DNA of 64,000 nt from Kitasatospora phosalacinea (lineage in GTDB: Bacteria; Actinomycetota; Actinomycetes; Streptomycetales; Streptomycetaceae), in NCBI RefSeq assembly GCF_000717185.1, contig NZ_JNYE01000018.1:1-64000 (forward strand). The letters are read 5' to 3'. Each line of letters begins with the position of its first letter. The first letter of the stretch is position 1. Both the position numbers and the translations under genes were made by a program. Under the pieces are notes generated by a model, which was not told where the DNA came from, did not search any database, and saw only the letters and a list, made by a program, of their open reading frames with translations. Shown here piece by piece: positions 29,628 to 39,970 of this stretch.

Positions 29628-30202
29628 GGGTCTCCTCGGAGGGCGGCGGCGGCTTCGCACAGGCCGGTCAGTTCGGCCAGCGCCAGGGCGGTGAAGTCCT
29701 GGCCGGGGCGGGCGGCCCAGCGGGCCAGGGCGGTGCGCAGGGCCAGCAGGGTCAGCTCGGCGGTGAGGCCGGCCGCCGGGTCGGGCACGCCGCGCTCGCG
29801 CAGGGCGGCGGTGAGGGCGGCGGCGAGGGCCTCGCGCTTGAGCAGTTCGCGCTCGGTCAGCTCCGGGTTGGCGGCGACCACCTGCTGGCGCTCCCGGACG
29901 GTTTCGTGGCGCTCGGCGGTGAAGGCCCGCGCGCCGACGGCGGCCAGGGCGGCCTCGGCGGCCTGCCGCGGGCCCGCCGCGGGTGGGGCGGCGGCGACCG
30001 CGTCGGTGAGCAGGCGGGCCAGGGTGTCCCCGCCGGAGAGCACCTCGCGCTTGTCCGCGAAGTGCCGGAAGAAGGTGCTCTTGGCCAGGCCCGCGCGCTC
30101 GGCGATCTCGGCGACGGTGGTGCGGTCGTAGCCCTGCCGGACGAAGAGCTCCAGCGCGGCGCGCTCCAGCCGCTCGCGGGCGTTCGGGTCCCATCTGGCC
30201 AT
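29585..30202 (-). CDS. TetR-family transcriptional repressor
   Basis: Ligand-responsive repressor. The 205-residue product has the TetR HTH at about residues 9-55 (AALELFVRQGYDRTTVAEIA, ERAGLAKSTFFRHFADKREV). The C-terminal ligand-binding region is Ala/Leu-rich and helical. It is divergent from an SDR gene. Two near-identical 24-bp sites lie in the shared intergenic region, so it probably represses the SDR gene and itself. Confidence 0.92.
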   Translation of the reverse strand: MARWDPNARERLERAALELFVRQGYDRTTVAEIAERAGLAKSTFFRHFADKREVLSGGDTLARLLTDAVAAAPPAAGPRQAAEAALAAVGARAFTAERHETVRERQQVVAANPELTERELLKREALAAALTAALRERGVPDPAAGLTAELTLLALRTALARWAARPGQDFTALALAELTGLCEAAAALRGDPCAPPSPTSANTTP

Positions 30203-30216
30203 GATCCGGATTCTAC

Positions 30217-30240
30217 GTGACGGGACGTGGTCGCATCACT
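30217..30240. promoter_or_regulatory. Predicted TetR operator 1
   Basis: gtgacgggac-gtggtc-gcatcact: GTGA...TCAC ends give dyad symmetry. It matches the site at 30258-30281 at 20 of 24 positions and lies 15 bp from the TetR start. Confidence 0.6.
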
Positions 30241-30257
30241 GGGCCCGGCGAGCTATG

Positions 30258-30281
30258 GTGACGGGACAAGGTCTTATCACT
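30258..30281. promoter_or_regulatory. Predicted TetR operator 2
   Basis: gtgacgggac-aaggtc-ttatcact, 41 bp (about four helical turns) from operator 1, ending 15 bp before the SDR start codon, so a bound repressor would block its transcription. Confidence 0.6.
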
Positions 30282-30296
30282 CGGAGGTCCCTCCCC

Positions 30297-31199
30297 ATGC
30301 ACGTCTTCGTCACCGGAGCCAGCGGCCACCTCGGCTCCGCCCTCGTCCCCGACCTGCTCGCCGCCGGCCACCGCGTCACCGGCCTCGCCCGCTCCGACGC
30401 CTCCGCCGCCGCGCTCACCGCCATCGGCGCCGACGTCCGCCGCGGCGACCTCGACGACCTCGACGGCCTGCGGGCCGCCGCCGCGGCCGCCGACGGCGTG
30501 GTGCACCTCGCCTTCAAGCACGAGGCGATGCTCGGCGGCGACTACGCCGGCGCGATGGCCGACGACCTCAAGGCCGTCCGGGCCCTCGTCGAAGCGCTCG
30601 CGGGCACCGACAAGCCCCTGGTCGGCACCGGCGGCACGGGCGGCGGCGCCGCCCCCGGACAGCTCTCCCTCGAAACCCGGGTCGCCCCCGGCGCCCCGCG
30701 CACCGAGGCCGAACAGGCCCTGGTCGCCGCCGCCGCCGACGGCGTGCGCACCAGCGTCGTCCGGCTCCCCCCGGTCGTCCACAGCCCGCTCGACCGGCAC
30801 GGCTTCGTCCCCACCCTGATCCGCACCGCCCGCGCCACCGGCACCTCCGGCTACCTCGGCGACGGCACCAACCGCTGGCCCGCCGTCCACACCCTCGACG
30901 CCGCCCGCCTCTACCGCCTCGCCCTCGAACACGCCCCCGCGGGCACCCGCCTGCACGCCGTCGACGACGAGGGCGTCCCCTTCCGCGAGATCGCCGAACG
31001 CATCGGCATCCGCCTCGGCCTCCCCACCGCCCCCGTCCCCGAAGCCGACGCCCCCGCCCACTTCAGCTTCCTCTCCCTCCTCGTCCCCCTCGACCTCCCC
31101 GCCTCCGCCGAAGCCACCCGCACCCTCCTCGACTGGCACCCCACCCACCCGGGCCTGCTCGACGACCTCGACCAGGACCACTACTTCACCGAGGACTGA
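30297..31199 (+). CDS. SDR-family NAD(P)-dependent oxidoreductase (extended/atypical)
   Basis: Rossmann-fold enzyme of 300 residues from ATG 30297 (MHVFVTGASGHLGSALV), placed by TCGGAGG upstream. The nucleotide-binding motif GASGHLG is at the N-terminus. DVRRGDLDDLDGL and a GVRTSVVRLPPVVHSP strand are typical of NAD-dependent epimerase/NmrA-like members. The usual YxxxK pair is not evident (RTEAEQALVAA stands in its place), as in atypical SDRs. Likely the target of the divergent TetR repressor. Substrate unknown. Confidence 0.87.
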   Translation: MHVFVTGASGHLGSALVPDLLAAGHRVTGLARSDASAAALTAIGADVRRGDLDDLDGLRAAAAAADGVVHLAFKHEAMLGGDYAGAMADDLKAVRALVEALAGTDKPLVGTGGTGGGAAPGQLSLETRVAPGAPRTEAEQALVAAAADGVRTSVVRLPPVVHSPLDRHGFVPTLIRTARATGTSGYLGDGTNRWPAVHTLDAARLYRLALEHAPAGTRLHAVDDEGVPFREIAERIGIRLGLPTAPVPEADAPAHFSFLSLLVPLDLPASAEATRTLLDWHPTHPGLLDDLDQDHYFTED

Positions 31200-31252
31200 C
31201 CCCGCGGAACGCCCGACCCCGACACCCCTCGCCCAGCACAACGCCCCACCCC

Positions 31253-31448
31253 ACCGCGCAGCGGAACCCCTCGGCGCGCGTGCACCCGCCTCGGCGCGCG
31301 TGCAACCGGCTCAGGATCGCGTGGTCCAGCGCCGCCGCCGACCCCCTCCCCACCCACCTCGCCGCGCAGCGGAACCCCCCACCGCGCAGCGGAACCCCTC
31401 AGCGCGCGTGCAACCGGCTCAGGATCGCGTGGTCCAGCGCCGCCGCCG
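31253..31448. repeat. Tandem duplication of the 3' end of the neighbouring ATPase gene
   Basis: A perfect 47-bp repeat occurs at 31294-31340 and 31402-31448, starting gcgcgcgtgcaaccggctc; the second copy is the last codons of the ATPase gene. Flanking ccgcgcagcggaaccccn units occur three times (near 31254, 31362 and 31382). The offset is 108 bp. The first copy has tcg where the stop (tca) should be, so it could not end translation. It lies between convergent SDR and ATPase genes. Confidence 0.9.
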
Positions 31449-32247
31449 TCTCCGGCACGCTCAGGTTGGAGTTGTCGATGATCGGCAGCCCCGAGGTGCG
31501 CCAGCCGGCCATCCGGCCGTGGATGCGGGCGACCTCGTCGTCGGAGAGGCGGCGGTTGCCGGAGCGTTCGGCGTTGCGGGCGAGGACGCGGTCGAGGCCG
31601 GGGAGGAGGACGACGGGGATCATGCCGGGGCCGATGTGGCGCTTCCAGCCGCCGAGGCCGATCGCGGGGCGGTCGGGGAAGACCGCGTCGTCGATGATGC
31701 AGGAGATGCCGTTGGCGAGGTAGTTGCGGCAGGCGAAGCCGCAGGTGCGGCGGGCGAGGCGGTACTGGGCCTCGGAGGCGGTGTTCCAGCCGGACTGGGG
31801 GTTGGCGAAGCCGGCCTGGACCCATTCGCGGACGTCGTCGAGGCTGATGTGCGCGGTGGGGGTGGGGCGGCGTTCGGCCCAGTAGCGGGCGACGGTGGTC
31901 TTGCCCGCGCCGGCCGCGCCGATAAGCAGGACGGCGATCGGCCCGATCGGCGGCGGTGCCGGGTGCGCGGGCAACTGGGGCGGCTGGGCGGGCAGTTGGA
32001 CGGTCCCTCCGGTCGGGAGCAGGAAGTGTCCGGTGCCGCCGGGGGCGACCGGGGCGACGGCCTTGAGCGGGACGGTCGGCCGGTCGGTCCGGGGCGCGGT
32101 GGGCCCGAGGACGGGGATCGGCTGGGTGGAGCCGGGCGGCAGGGCCGGTGCGTGGTACGGCGGCTGGGGCGCCACGGGCTGCGGGGACGCCGCCGGCCGG
32201 GGTGGCACCTGGCCCCCCGCGTGCTGGTTCTGCGCGTACTGGCTCAC
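31399..32247 (-). CDS. P-loop kinase-like ATPase with Pro-rich N-terminal region
   Basis: The 282-residue product (GTG 32247, MSQYAQNQHAGG; AGGGAGG 5 nt upstream) begins with about 100 residues of Pro/Ala/Gln-rich sequence, probably disordered. A compact P-loop domain follows: Walker A GAAGAGKT at 110-117, then HISLDDVREWV, the SGWNTASEAQYRLARRTCGF helix, CIIDDAVF and RLSDDEVARIHGRMAGW. This resembles AAA_33/polynucleotide-kinase-like ATPases that phosphorylate small molecules or nucleic acid ends. The substrate is unknown. It follows the aroQ terminator on the same strand. Its last 47 bp are duplicated downstream. Confidence 0.8.
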   Translation of the reverse strand: MSQYAQNQHAGGQVPPRPAASPQPVAPQPPYHAPALPPGSTQPIPVLGPTAPRTDRPTVPLKAVAPVAPGGTGHFLLPTGGTVQLPAQPPQLPAHPAPPPIGPIAVLLIGAAGAGKTTVARYWAERRPTPTAHISLDDVREWVQAGFANPQSGWNTASEAQYRLARRTCGFACRNYLANGISCIIDDAVFPDRPAIGLGGWKRHIGPGMIPVVLLPGLDRVLARNAERSGNRRLSDDEVARIHGRMAGWRTSGLPIIDNSNLSVPETAAALDHAILSRLHAR

Positions 32248-32278
32248 CGTCACCTCCCTGCGCCGAATGTACACGTGG

Positions 32279-32310
32279 GCCCGGTGGCGGGCACAAGTCC
32301 GCCACCGGGC
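32279..32310 (-). terminator. Intrinsic terminator after aroQ
   Basis: Perfect 12-bp stem (gcccggtggcgg / ccgccaccgggc), 8-nt loop, 11 bp past the aroQ stop. Confidence 0.8.
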
Positions 32311-32321
32311 CGGGGGTCGCG

Positions 32322-34387
<2,066 letters not shown>

Positions 34388-34391
<4 letters not shown>

Positions 34392-35572
34392 CGGACGATC
34401 AGGTTGTCGAGGTAGGACTGGACGTTGCGGCGGGTCTCGGAGACGTTGTCGCCGCCGAACTTCTCCGCCACCGCGTCCGCCAGGACCAGCGCCACCATCG
34501 CCTCGGCGACGATGCCGGCCGCCGGGACGGCGCACACGTCGGAGCGCTGGTGGTGCGCCTTGGCGGGCTCGCCGGTGCGCACGTCCAGGGTCTGCAGGGC
34601 GCGCGGGACGGTCGCGATCGGCTTCATCGCGGCCCGGACGCGCAGCAGCTCGCCGGTGGACAGGCCGCCCTCGGTGCCGCCGGAGCGGCCGGAGGTGCGC
34701 TTGGCGCCCTCGGGGGTCGGGACGATCTCGTCGTGCGCCTGCGAGCCGGGGACGCGGGCCAGGTCGAAGCCGTCGCCGACCTCGACGCCCTTGATCGCCT
34801 GGATGCCCATCAGCGCGGCGGCGAGCCGGGCGTCCAGGCGGCGGTCCCAGTGCACGTGCGAGCCGAGGCCGACCGGCACGCCGTACGCCAGCACCTCGAC
34901 GACGCCGCCGAGGGTGTCGCCGTCCTTGTGGGCCTGGTCGATCTCGGCGACCATCGCCTTGGACGCGTCGGCGTCCAGGCAGCGCACCGGGTCCTCGTCC
35001 AGGCGGGCCTCGTCGGAGGGCAGCGGCAGCACCCCGGCCGGGGCCTTGGCGCCGGCCAGCTCCACGACGTGGCTGACGATCTCGATGCCGCAGGTCTCCT
35101 TGAGGTAGGAGCGGGCGACCGCGCCGAGCGCGACCCGGGCCGCGGTCTCCCGGGCGCTGGCGCGCTCCAGGATCGGGCGGGCCTCGTCGATCGAGTACTT
35201 CTGCATGCCCGCCAGGTCGGCGTGGCCGGGGCGGGGGCGGGTCAGCGCCTCGTTGCGGGCCAGGCCGGCCAGGATCTCATCGTCGACCGGGTCGGCCGAC
35301 ATGACCTGCTCCCACTTCGGCCACTCGGTGTTGCCGACCATGATCGCGACCGGGGAGCCCATGGTCTCGCCGTGCCGGACGCCACCGAGGAAGGTCACCT
35401 CGTCCTGCTCGAACTTCATCCGCGCGCCGCGGCCGTACCCGAGCCGCCGGCGGGCCAGCGCGTCGGCCACCACGGCGGTGGTGACCGGCACCCCGGCCGG
35501 CAGGCCCTCCAGCGTCGCGACCAGAGCGGGGCCGTGCGACTCCCCCGCCGTGAGCCAGCGCAAGCTACCCAC
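34388..35572 (-). CDS. aroC: Chorismate synthase
   Basis: Final shikimate-pathway step, removing phosphate from EPSP to give chorismate with reduced FMN. From GTG 35572 ([18 protein letters not shown]), six nt after AAGGAG, it has 394 residues. Signature motifs are GESHG near residue 10, [13 protein letters not shown], and the FMN/substrate region [14 protein letters not shown], then [17 protein letters not shown]. It starts after a 214-bp gap following aroE and overlaps aroK by 4 bp. Confidence 0.98.
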
Positions 35573-35744
35573 CGAAAGCTCCTTCGTCAGCGGCCCGCGC
35601 CGTGAACGGCGGCCGGCCCGGCGTCTCGTCCTGCCCGGCCGCGGAACACGACGGGGCGACTCCGATCCTTTCACGTCCCGCAGGTCACCGGGGCCACGGT
35701 CCGCGTGGCGGACAGCGAGCGTCCGGAAGCCGACGGGCGCCGCC

Positions 35745-35810
35745 CCGCACCCGTCACCCCGCGAGCGCCGCCGCCCCCGCACCGCGTCACCCCGCGAGCG
35801 CCGCCTCCCC
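35745..35810. repeat. 33-bp tandem duplication spanning the aroE stop codon
   Basis: Two units (35745-35777 and 35778-35810) share ccgcaccngtcaccccgcg-type sequence and the following agcgccgcc. The right unit contains the aroE stop and its last eight codons. The left copy carries an in-frame TGA (complement of tca at 35754-35756), 33 bp further on. Confidence 0.85.
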
Positions 35811-36614
35811 CGCCGCCCGCATCGCGGCCAGCGGGGCGGGCCGCACGCCGGTGAACCGCTCGAACTGCAGCACGGCCTGGTGCACCAGCAGGTCGAGCCC
35901 GCCCAGCACGGTGCCGCCGCGCTCCTGGCAGGCCGCGGCCAGCTTCGTCGGCCACGGGTGGTAGAGCACGTCGAACAGCACGCCCGGCGCCGCCGTCAGC
36001 TGCGCCGCGAAGCCGTCGGTCGCCCCGGCCGGCGTGGTGGAGACGGTCAGCGGCCCGTCCAGCGCCCGCGCGCCGTCCGCCCAGTCGGCGGTGCGCACCG
36101 GCACCCCGAGCCGCTCCCCGAGCGCACGCATCTCGGCGGCCCGCTCGGCGCTGCGCACGTACGCGGTCACCTCGCCGTCGCAGACCTGGGCCAGCGCAGC
36201 CAGCGCGGAGGAGGCGGTGGCCCCGGCGCCCAGCACCGCGGCCGAGCCGACCCGTTCGACGCCGCGCTCGCGCAGCGCGTTGACCAGGCCGGGGACGTCG
36301 GTGTTGTCGCCGTGCCGCCGCCCGTCGCGGTCGAACACCACGGTGTTGACGGCGTCCACCGCGCGGGCGGTGTCGCTGACGGTGTCCAGCAGCGGGCGGA
36401 TCGCCCGCTTGAGCGGCATGGTCAGCGACAGGCCGGCCCACTCGGCGGGGTCGAGCCCGGTGACGAAGTCCGCCAGTGTCGATTCGTCGACCTCGTGGCG
36501 GCCGTACTGCCAGTCGGTGAGCCCGAGTGCGGCGTACCCGGCGTTGTGCAGGGCCGGGGAGAGCGAGTGGGCGATCGGCGAGCCGAGCACGGCGGCCCGG
36601 TGCGGGGTGGTCAC
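35787..36614 (-). CDS. aroE: Shikimate dehydrogenase
   Basis: NADPH-dependent reduction of 3-dehydroshikimate to shikimate. The 275-residue product has the substrate site [20 protein letters not shown], the catalytic Lys in [12 protein letters not shown] and catalytic Asp in HGDNTDVPG. The cofactor loop is [15 protein letters not shown]. The start overlaps the stop of the upstream GNAT gene (ATGA). The last codons and stop are tandemly duplicated downstream. Confidence 0.96.
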   Translation of the reverse strand: MTTPHRAAVLGSPIAHSLSPALHNAGYAALGLTDWQYGRHEVDESTLADFVTGLDPAEWAGLSLTMPLKRAIRPLLDTVSDTARAVDAVNTVVFDRDGRRHGDNTDVPGLVNALRERGVERVGSAAVLGAGATASSALAALAQVCDGEVTAYVRSAERAAEMRALGERLGVPVRTADWADGARALDGPLTVSTTPAGATDGFAAQLTAAPGVLFDVLYHPWPTKLAAACQERGGTVLGGLDLLVHQAVLQFERFTGVRPAPLAAMRAAGEAALAG

Positions 36615-37105
36615 GAAACGGCCTTTCCAGGATCAACGGGACGGGCGGGGCGGTGCAGGAAGACGTCGACCGGGTCCTCGGACTCCGGCGCGAAGCCGTG
36701 CCGCTCGTACAGCCGCCGGGCGGGGCTGCCCTGCAGCACGTTCAGCCGGACGGCCAGGCCCGCGGCGTCGGCCCGCTCCAGCGCCGCGCGCAGCACGGCG
36801 GTGCCCAGGCCGCGGCCGTGCAGCGCCGGGCGGAGGTAGAAGTGCTCCAGCAGCAGGGTGGCGGGCCGCTCGTCGGGGGCGAGCGCCAGGCAGCCGGCCA
36901 ACGGCTCGGCCGTGCCCGGCAGTTCGACCACCGAGGTGTGCTCGGGCCGGTACGCGTCGCGCATCCGCTGCCGGACCCGGTGCCCGTCGTAGCGACCGAG
37001 CCGCTCCAGGTCGGGACGCATCGCCGCGGCCCGCAGCTCGACCAGCGCCTCCAGGTCGGCGGCGGTGGCGGGGCGCAGCGCCCACGCCGGGGCGGCGGTG
37101 CTCAC
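36611..37105 (-). CDS. GNAT-family N-acetyltransferase
   Basis: Predicted acetyl-CoA-dependent acyltransferase of 164 residues from GTG 37105 (MSTAAPAWALRPATAADLEA). The acetyl-CoA loop is HFYLRPALHGRGLGTAVLRA (motif A), followed by LNVLQGSPARRLYERHGFAP (motif B). It is coupled by 4-bp overlaps to the upstream ABC ATPase gene and the downstream aroE gene. No substrate can be inferred. Confidence 0.88.
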   Translation of the reverse strand: MSTAAPAWALRPATAADLEALVELRAAAMRPDLERLGRYDGHRVRQRMRDAYRPEHTSVVELPGTAEPLAGCLALAPDERPATLLLEHFYLRPALHGRGLGTAVLRAALERADAAGLAVRLNVLQGSPARRLYERHGFAPESEDPVDVFLHRPARPVDPGKAVS

Positions 37106-37926
37106 TCGGTGCCCCGGCGGGTGCGGGCGGACCAGCGGCCCTCGCTGTGGGCGATCCGGATCGGGTGCCGGAAGCACTCGGAGACCAGCTCGGTGGTCAG
37201 CACCTCGGTGGCGGGCCCGGCCGCGGTGACCAGGCCGTCGCGCAGCAGCAGGGCGTGGCTGGTGGTCTCGGGGAGCTCCTCCAGGTGGTGGGTGACCAGC
37301 ACGGACGCCACCTCGGGGTAGCGGGCGCGCAGTTCGTCCAGGCTCTCCAGGAGCTGTTCGCGGGCGGTCAGGTCGAGCCCGGTGGCGGGTTCGTCGAGCA
37401 GCAGCAGCCGGGGTTCGGGCATCAGCGCGCGGGCGATCAGGACGCGGCCGCGCTCGCCCTGGGAGAGCGTGGTCCAGGGGCTCTCGGCGCGGTGCGCGAT
37501 GCCCAGGGTCTCGATCAACTCCTCGGCGTGGTCGAGCTGTTCGGCGGTGGGCTTGTGCCACAGGTCGGGCTCGATGGTCTGCGTGGTGCCGGTCAGCACC
37601 ACCTGGCGCACCGTCAGCGGGGAGCGCAGCGGGTGCCGCGGGTTGACGTGCCCGAGGTGGGCGCGCAGCTCCCGGACGTCGACCCTCCCGAGCTGCCGCC
37701 CGAGCACCTTCACGGCACCCGCGGTGGGGTGCTCGACCGCGCCGAGCAGCGACAGCAGGGTGCTCTTGCCCGCCCCGTTGGCCCCGAGCACCGCCCAGTG
37801 CTCCCCGGCCCGGACGGTCAGCGACACGTCCCGCAACAGGTACTGCCCGCCCCGCACCACGTCGACGCGGGCGGCCTCCAGCAGCGCGGGCTCGGACGGG
37901 TGCGGGGTGCTCTGCGGTGTCTCCAT
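37102..37926 (-). CDS. ABC transporter ATP-binding protein without an evident permease
   Basis: ATPase subunit of 274 residues from ATG 37926 (METPQSTPHPSEPALLEA). Walker A is GANGAGKSTLL near residue 49, the ABC signature TLSQGERGRVLIARAL, Walker B LLLLDEPATGLDL, and the H-loop VTHHLEELP. This pattern and HVNPRHPL resemble YlmA/ModF-like ATPases. No membrane component is nearby, so its partner is unknown. It follows mltG by 78 bp and overlaps the GNAT gene by 4 bp (GTGA). Confidence 0.9.
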   Translation of the reverse strand: METPQSTPHPSEPALLEAARVDVVRGGQYLLRDVSLTVRAGEHWAVLGANGAGKSTLLSLLGAVEHPTAGAVKVLGRQLGRVDVRELRAHLGHVNPRHPLRSPLTVRQVVLTGTTQTIEPDLWHKPTAEQLDHAEELIETLGIAHRAESPWTTLSQGERGRVLIARALMPEPRLLLLDEPATGLDLTAREQLLESLDELRARYPEVASVLVTHHLEELPETTSHALLLRDGLVTAAGPATEVLTTELVSECFRHPIRIAHSEGRWSARTRRGTE

Positions 37927-38004
37927 CCGGATCACGCTACCCGCACCCCCCGGCCGCCCCGCAAAGCCGTACCGCCCACCGGACGTCCGCCGCCCGCGCC
38001 CCGG

Positions 38005-39852
38005 TCAGGACGTGCAGGCGACGTGCTTGGCGTCGTACTTCATGCCCTTGCCGATGCACCACTCCTGGGTGTTCTTGGCGTGCTCCTCGCCGGTCGCCGC
38101 GAACTTGGTCTCCTGCGGCGAGACGGCCAGCCAGTAGGCCCAGTTGCCCGGCGTCGGGTTGAGGACGGCGTCGAGCGCCTCCTCGCCGGGGTTGCCGATC
38201 GGGGTCGGCGGCAGGCCCGGGTTGACGTACGAGTTGTACTTGTTGGAGCCGTCGTTGATCTCGCCCTCGGTCAGCTTGGTGCGGCCCAGCGAGTACTGCA
38301 GCGTGGTGTCCAGGCCCAGCTTGTGCTGGGTGACGTTGGTGGTGAGGCGGTTGGAGATGGCGCGGGCCATCTTGCCGAAGTCCTCGGAGTTGTTGCCCTC
38401 GGCCTGCAGGATGCTGGCCTCGGTGACCACCTCGTACGCGTTCTTCAGGCCCAGCTTCTGCGCCGCGTCGTCCAGCTTGAGGTCGCCGTAGCGCTGGACG
38501 GCGTTGGCCACCATCTGCTTGAGCAGTTCCTCGGGCTTCATGCCGTCCGCGACCGAGTAGCGGGTCGGCCAGAGGAAGCCCTCCGGGTTGTTGTTGGCGT
38601 ACGCGGGCAGGCCCAGGGTGCCCACCTGGTCCTTGGCGACCTGGGCGGTGGTGCCCGCCTGGAGCTTGAGCTTCTCGTCGATCCGCTTGTAGATGTCGAC
38701 GGCCTTCAACCCCTCGGGGATGATCAGCGCGTTGCCGCCGTTGGACTCCACCAGCTCCTTGAACGCCTCGGCGGCGGACATCTGGTGCTTCATGGTGTAG
38801 ACGCCGGGCTGGATGCTGCGGCCGCGGGGGTCCTTCTCGTACTCGGCGCTGAACGCCTTGACGCTCTTGACCACGCCCGCGTCCAGCAGCGCCTTGCCGA
38901 TCGCGTCGCCGCCGGCGCCGTCCTTGACGGTGATGTTGACCGAGCCGGTGCCGGCGCCCTTGTAGTCCGGCGGCGGGCCGAAGTTCTTCTGGTAGAAGCC
39001 GTAGCCCCACCAGCCCGCGCCGCCCATGCCGCCGAGCAGCACCAGGGCGACCAGCAGGCAGGCGCCGCCGTTGCGGCGGCCCGACTTCTTGCCCTTCTCC
39101 TTGCGCTTGCGCTCGGCCTCGCGGGAGTTGTCCTGCTCGGAGAAGAACGAGCCGTCCTCGTCCTCCTCGTCCAGGTACTCCTCCTCGTCGGCCCACTCCT
39201 CGGGCTCCGCCACCCGCCCGGCGGGAGCGGAGGCGGACGCGGACGCGGCCGGGCCGTCGAGGGCCGCGGCCTCCGCCTCCCAGTCGATCCCGTCCGGCCC
39301 GGGCCCGCCCACCGGCTCCGGCACGGGGCGCTGCTGACGGGCCCGCTGCGGCGGCTGGGCCTGCTGCTGCATCCCGGGCTGCTGCACGAACTGCAGCTGC
39401 CCGCCCTGCTGTTGCTGCTGCGGCGGCGCGAACTGCTGCTGGCCGCCGTACGAGCCGCCCTGCGGCTGCTGCGGCTGCTGCGGCTGCGGGTAGCCCTGCT
39501 GCTGCATCCCGGGCTGCTGCTGCACGAACTGCTGCTGGCCGCCGTAGGTGCCGCCCTGCGGCTGCTGCGGGTACCCCTGCTGCGGCGCGAACTGCTGCTG
39601 GCCGCCGTACGAGCCGCCCTGCGGCTGCTGCGGCTGCGGCTGCTGCGGGTAGCCCTGCTGCTGCATCCCCGGCTGCTGCTGCACGAACTGCTGCTGCCCG
39701 CCGTAGGTGCCGCCCTGCGGCTGCTGCTGGTACCCCTGGGGGTACTGCTGGCCGTAGTCCTGCTGCCCGTACGGGCCCTGGGGCTGGGGCTGTTCGCCGG
39801 GGTACCACGGCTGGTCGCCCTGGGAGCCGTAGCGCCCGCTCTGATCAGTCAT
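38005..39852 (-). CDS. mltG: Endolytic murein transglycosylase MltG with Gln/Gly-rich cytoplasmic domain
   Basis: Membrane-anchored lytic transglycosylase that cuts nascent peptidoglycan and helps set glycan length. The 615-residue product is much longer than E. coli MltG (about 340). Residues 1-175 are Gln/Gly/Pro/Tyr-rich with two copies of a 53-residue repeat (44-96 and 97-149). Residues 216-233 are acidic and 244-261 basic. A single transmembrane helix is at about 263-285 (GACLLVALVLLGGMGGAGWW). The LysM-like and catalytic YceG parts follow, with catalytic Glu in TEASILQAEGNNSEDFGKMA, NRLTTNVTQHKLGLD and LPPTPIGNPGEEALDAVLN. A shorter paralogue lies just upstream. Confidence 0.93.
   Translation of the reverse strand: MTDQSGRYGSQGDQPWYPGEQPQPQGPYGQQDYGQQYPQGYQQQPQGGTYGGQQQFVQQQPGMQQQGYPQQPQPQQPQGGSYGGQQQFAPQQGYPQQPQGGTYGGQQQFVQQQPGMQQQGYPQPQQPQQPQGGSYGGQQQFAPPQQQQQGGQLQFVQQPGMQQQAQPPQRARQQRPVPEPVGGPGPDGIDWEAEAAALDGPAASASASAPAGRVAEPEEWADEEEYLDEEDEDGSFFSEQDNSREAERKRKEKGKKSGRRNGGACLLVALVLLGGMGGAGWWGYGFYQKNFGPPPDYKGAGTGSVNITVKDGAGGDAIGKALLDAGVVKSVKAFSAEYEKDPRGRSIQPGVYTMKHQMSAAEAFKELVESNGGNALIIPEGLKAVDIYKRIDEKLKLQAGTTAQVAKDQVGTLGLPAYANNNPEGFLWPTRYSVADGMKPEELLKQMVANAVQRYGDLKLDDAAQKLGLKNAYEVVTEASILQAEGNNSEDFGKMARAISNRLTTNVTQHKLGLDTTLQYSLGRTKLTEGEINDGSNKYNSYVNPGLPPTPIGNPGEEALDAVLNPTPGNWAYWLAVSPQETKFAATGEEHAKNTQEWCIGKGMKYDAKHVACTS
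39406..39723 (-). repeat. 159-bp (53-codon) tandem repeat inside mltG
   Basis: Two in-frame copies encode residues 44-96 and 97-149, each containing GGTYGGQQQFVQQQPGMQQQ (or a close form) and GGSYGGQQQFAP. The DNA is nearly as similar as the protein, which suggests a recent duplication. Confidence 0.85.
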
Positions 39853-39970
39853 CGATCCCCTTACAGCGTCCAGGGTGCCCCGTCGAACCGGCGTGCTATC
39901 CGCAGCACGTGGTGGGAGACGTTACCGTACCGCAGCGTAGCCAAACTGCCCGACCGAGGGGGCTCACCGG

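Noticed and set aside
39350..39760. Trinucleotide-type repeat expansion (cag/ctg) in mltG
   Set aside because: Gln codons are frequent but not an uninterrupted run; the real period is 159 bp (53 codons).
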